Assembly (NCBI GenBank): GCA_944388895.1
Contig: CALXKR010000003.1
Span: 1 to 33,561, forward strand
Source: an uncultured Clostridia bacterium
GTDB lineage: Bacteria; Bacillota; Clostridia; TANB77; CAG-508
Reading direction: 5' to 3'
Length of the DNA: 33,561 nucleotides
The notes beneath the pieces were generated by a model. That model saw only the letters and a list, made by a program, of their open reading frames with translations. It did not search any database and was not told the origin of the DNA. The position numbers and the translations under genes were made by a program. This document shows, one piece after another, positions 33,059-33,561 of the stretch. Position 1 is the first letter of the stretch; every line of letters starts with the position of its first letter.

Positions 33059-33087
33059 TTATAAAATATACTTACTTTAAAGCTATA

Positions 33088-33163
33088 TGGAGCCACCAAG
33101 CAGAATTGAACTGCTGACCTTTGAATTACGAATTCACTGCTCTACCAACTGAGCTATGGTGGC
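33088..33163 (-). tRNA. tRNA-Thr (anticodon CGU), complete
   Basis: A complete 76-base gene with encoded CCA. The acceptor GCCACCA/TGGTGGC is perfect, the D-arm is GCTC/GAGC, and the anticodon loop TTCGTAA gives CGU (reads ACG). The anticodon stem GTGAA/TTCAA has a mismatch at its first pair. The T-arm AGCAG/CTGCT is perfect. It has the same anticodon loop and acceptor as the truncated gene at 24,019 but different anticodon and T stems. Confidence 0.95.
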
Positions 33164-33174
33164 AAATCATTAAT

Positions 33175-33203
33175 ATTATAGTATATGACATCCAAAAAAT
33201 CAA
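33175..33203 (-). promoter_or_regulatory. Promoter of tRNA-Thr(CGU)
   Basis: TTGATT and TATAAT on the minus strand with a 17-base spacer, 12 bases upstream of the tRNA. Confidence 0.75.
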
Positions 33204-33227
33204 GCAATTCAGTTAAATATTTCTTAT

Positions 33228-33533
33228 TTAATTTTTTACCATATTAAGTATATTATTTCCAATTTCATTTGCATACTTTTTATATTTTTCTGCAAATTCT
33301 TTACAAGAAACTTCTACTATTTCATCTCCAATATTAATTTTAATTGTATCCATTTTAATTACATTTGACATACCAAATGATACTATTAATAAACAACATT
33401 TCTCAAATACTGCTTTTCCATAGTCTACTAGATTTCCTTTATTGCTTTCTTTTGATACTTCTTTAATGAATTTACAATATAAATCATCTCCTAATAATTT
33501 GTTTGCTATGTATGCATAATTAACATCTTTCAT
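33228..33533 (-). CDS. Small protein of unknown function
   Basis: A 101-aa protein I do not recognise. It looks mixed helical: YAYIANKLLGDDLYCKFIKE at the start, a hydrophobic stretch with two adjacent cysteines (FEKCCLLIVSFGM, about 43-55), a short strand region (IKINIGDEIVEV) and a charged C-terminal helix. No signal peptide. GGAGG is correctly placed before the ATG, which supports a real gene. It lies upstream of tRNA-Thr(CGU) on the same strand and may mark the start of flanking or further element DNA. Confidence 0.6.
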   Translation of the reverse strand: MKDVNYAYIANKLLGDDLYCKFIKEVSKESNKGNLVDYGKAVFEKCCLLIVSFGMSNVIKMDTIKINIGDEIVEVSCKEFAEKYKKYANEIGNNILNMVKN

Positions 33534-33561
33534 ATTCTTGTACCTCCATCTTTTCTTTTAT

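Noticed and set aside
33088-33163. Right attachment site formed by simple exchange with the truncated tRNA at 24,019
   Set aside because: The predicted original tRNA would pair GTGAA with CCTGT in the anticodon stem, which does not work. Kept only as one side of an open question.

Overview
This is an AT-rich window (GC well under one third) from a Gram-positive, spore-forming lineage, most likely an uncultured gut-type Clostridia. The basis is the set of sporulation genes (spoVS, spoIIM, sigH, ytfJ/ytfI), AGGAGG-type ribosome binding sites, Firmicutes housekeeping genes (rny, ymdB, rqcH, tmcAL, scpA), and tRNA genes with encoded CCA. The lineage is an inference; no rRNA gene is present.

Left part, about 1-23,800: core chromosome, nearly all on the minus strand. 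Read right to left it holds: an ftsY, UPF0182, pgsA, ligA run with two small genes; rqcH (plus strand) divergent from sigH; tRNA-Thr(GGU); rnhA divergent from tmcAL; a degenerate HD-GYP-like gene; an EndoQ-like PHP nuclease; spoIIM; xerD; rny; ymdB; spoVS; an orphan oligopeptide-type binding protein; and a recA, recX, scpA, ytfI, ytfJ cluster. Several genes have clear -35/-10 promoters and hairpin terminators. Oddities are a Lys for the first catalytic Arg in XerD, a Glu for the conserved Asp of the RqcH DR motif, an HD-GYP-like protein without its metal ligands, and no scpB after scpA.

Right part, about 24,019-33,561: accessory DNA. It starts at the 3' half of a tRNA-Thr(CGU) gene cut at the anticodon loop, an attachment-site signature. 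Next come a tyrosine integrase, an excisionase-like protein, a 54-aa membrane peptide, a stretch that looks like structured RNA, and a sigma-70 region 4-like regulator. This resembles the recombination/regulation end of Tn916-type elements, but no conjugation genes are present. The cargo follows: a Spo0A-like regulator whose receiver domain lacks the phospho-acceptor Asp; facing it, a radical-SAM protein with viperin-like sequence features fused to another receiver-like domain that also lacks its Asp; a membrane-anchored DUF3221-like protein; a CYTH-like protein coupled to a LysR regulator; an AbrB/PIN toxin-antitoxin pair; a candidate 45-nt RNA; a complete but divergent tRNA-Thr(CGU); and a small unknown gene.

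The most interesting points are the convergent pair of pseudo-receiver proteins (Spo0A-like plus viperin-like radical SAM), the pairing of a disrupted tRNA-Thr(CGU) with an intact divergent one about 9 kb away, and the structured intergenic stretch in the integrase module. The right end of the element was not found.
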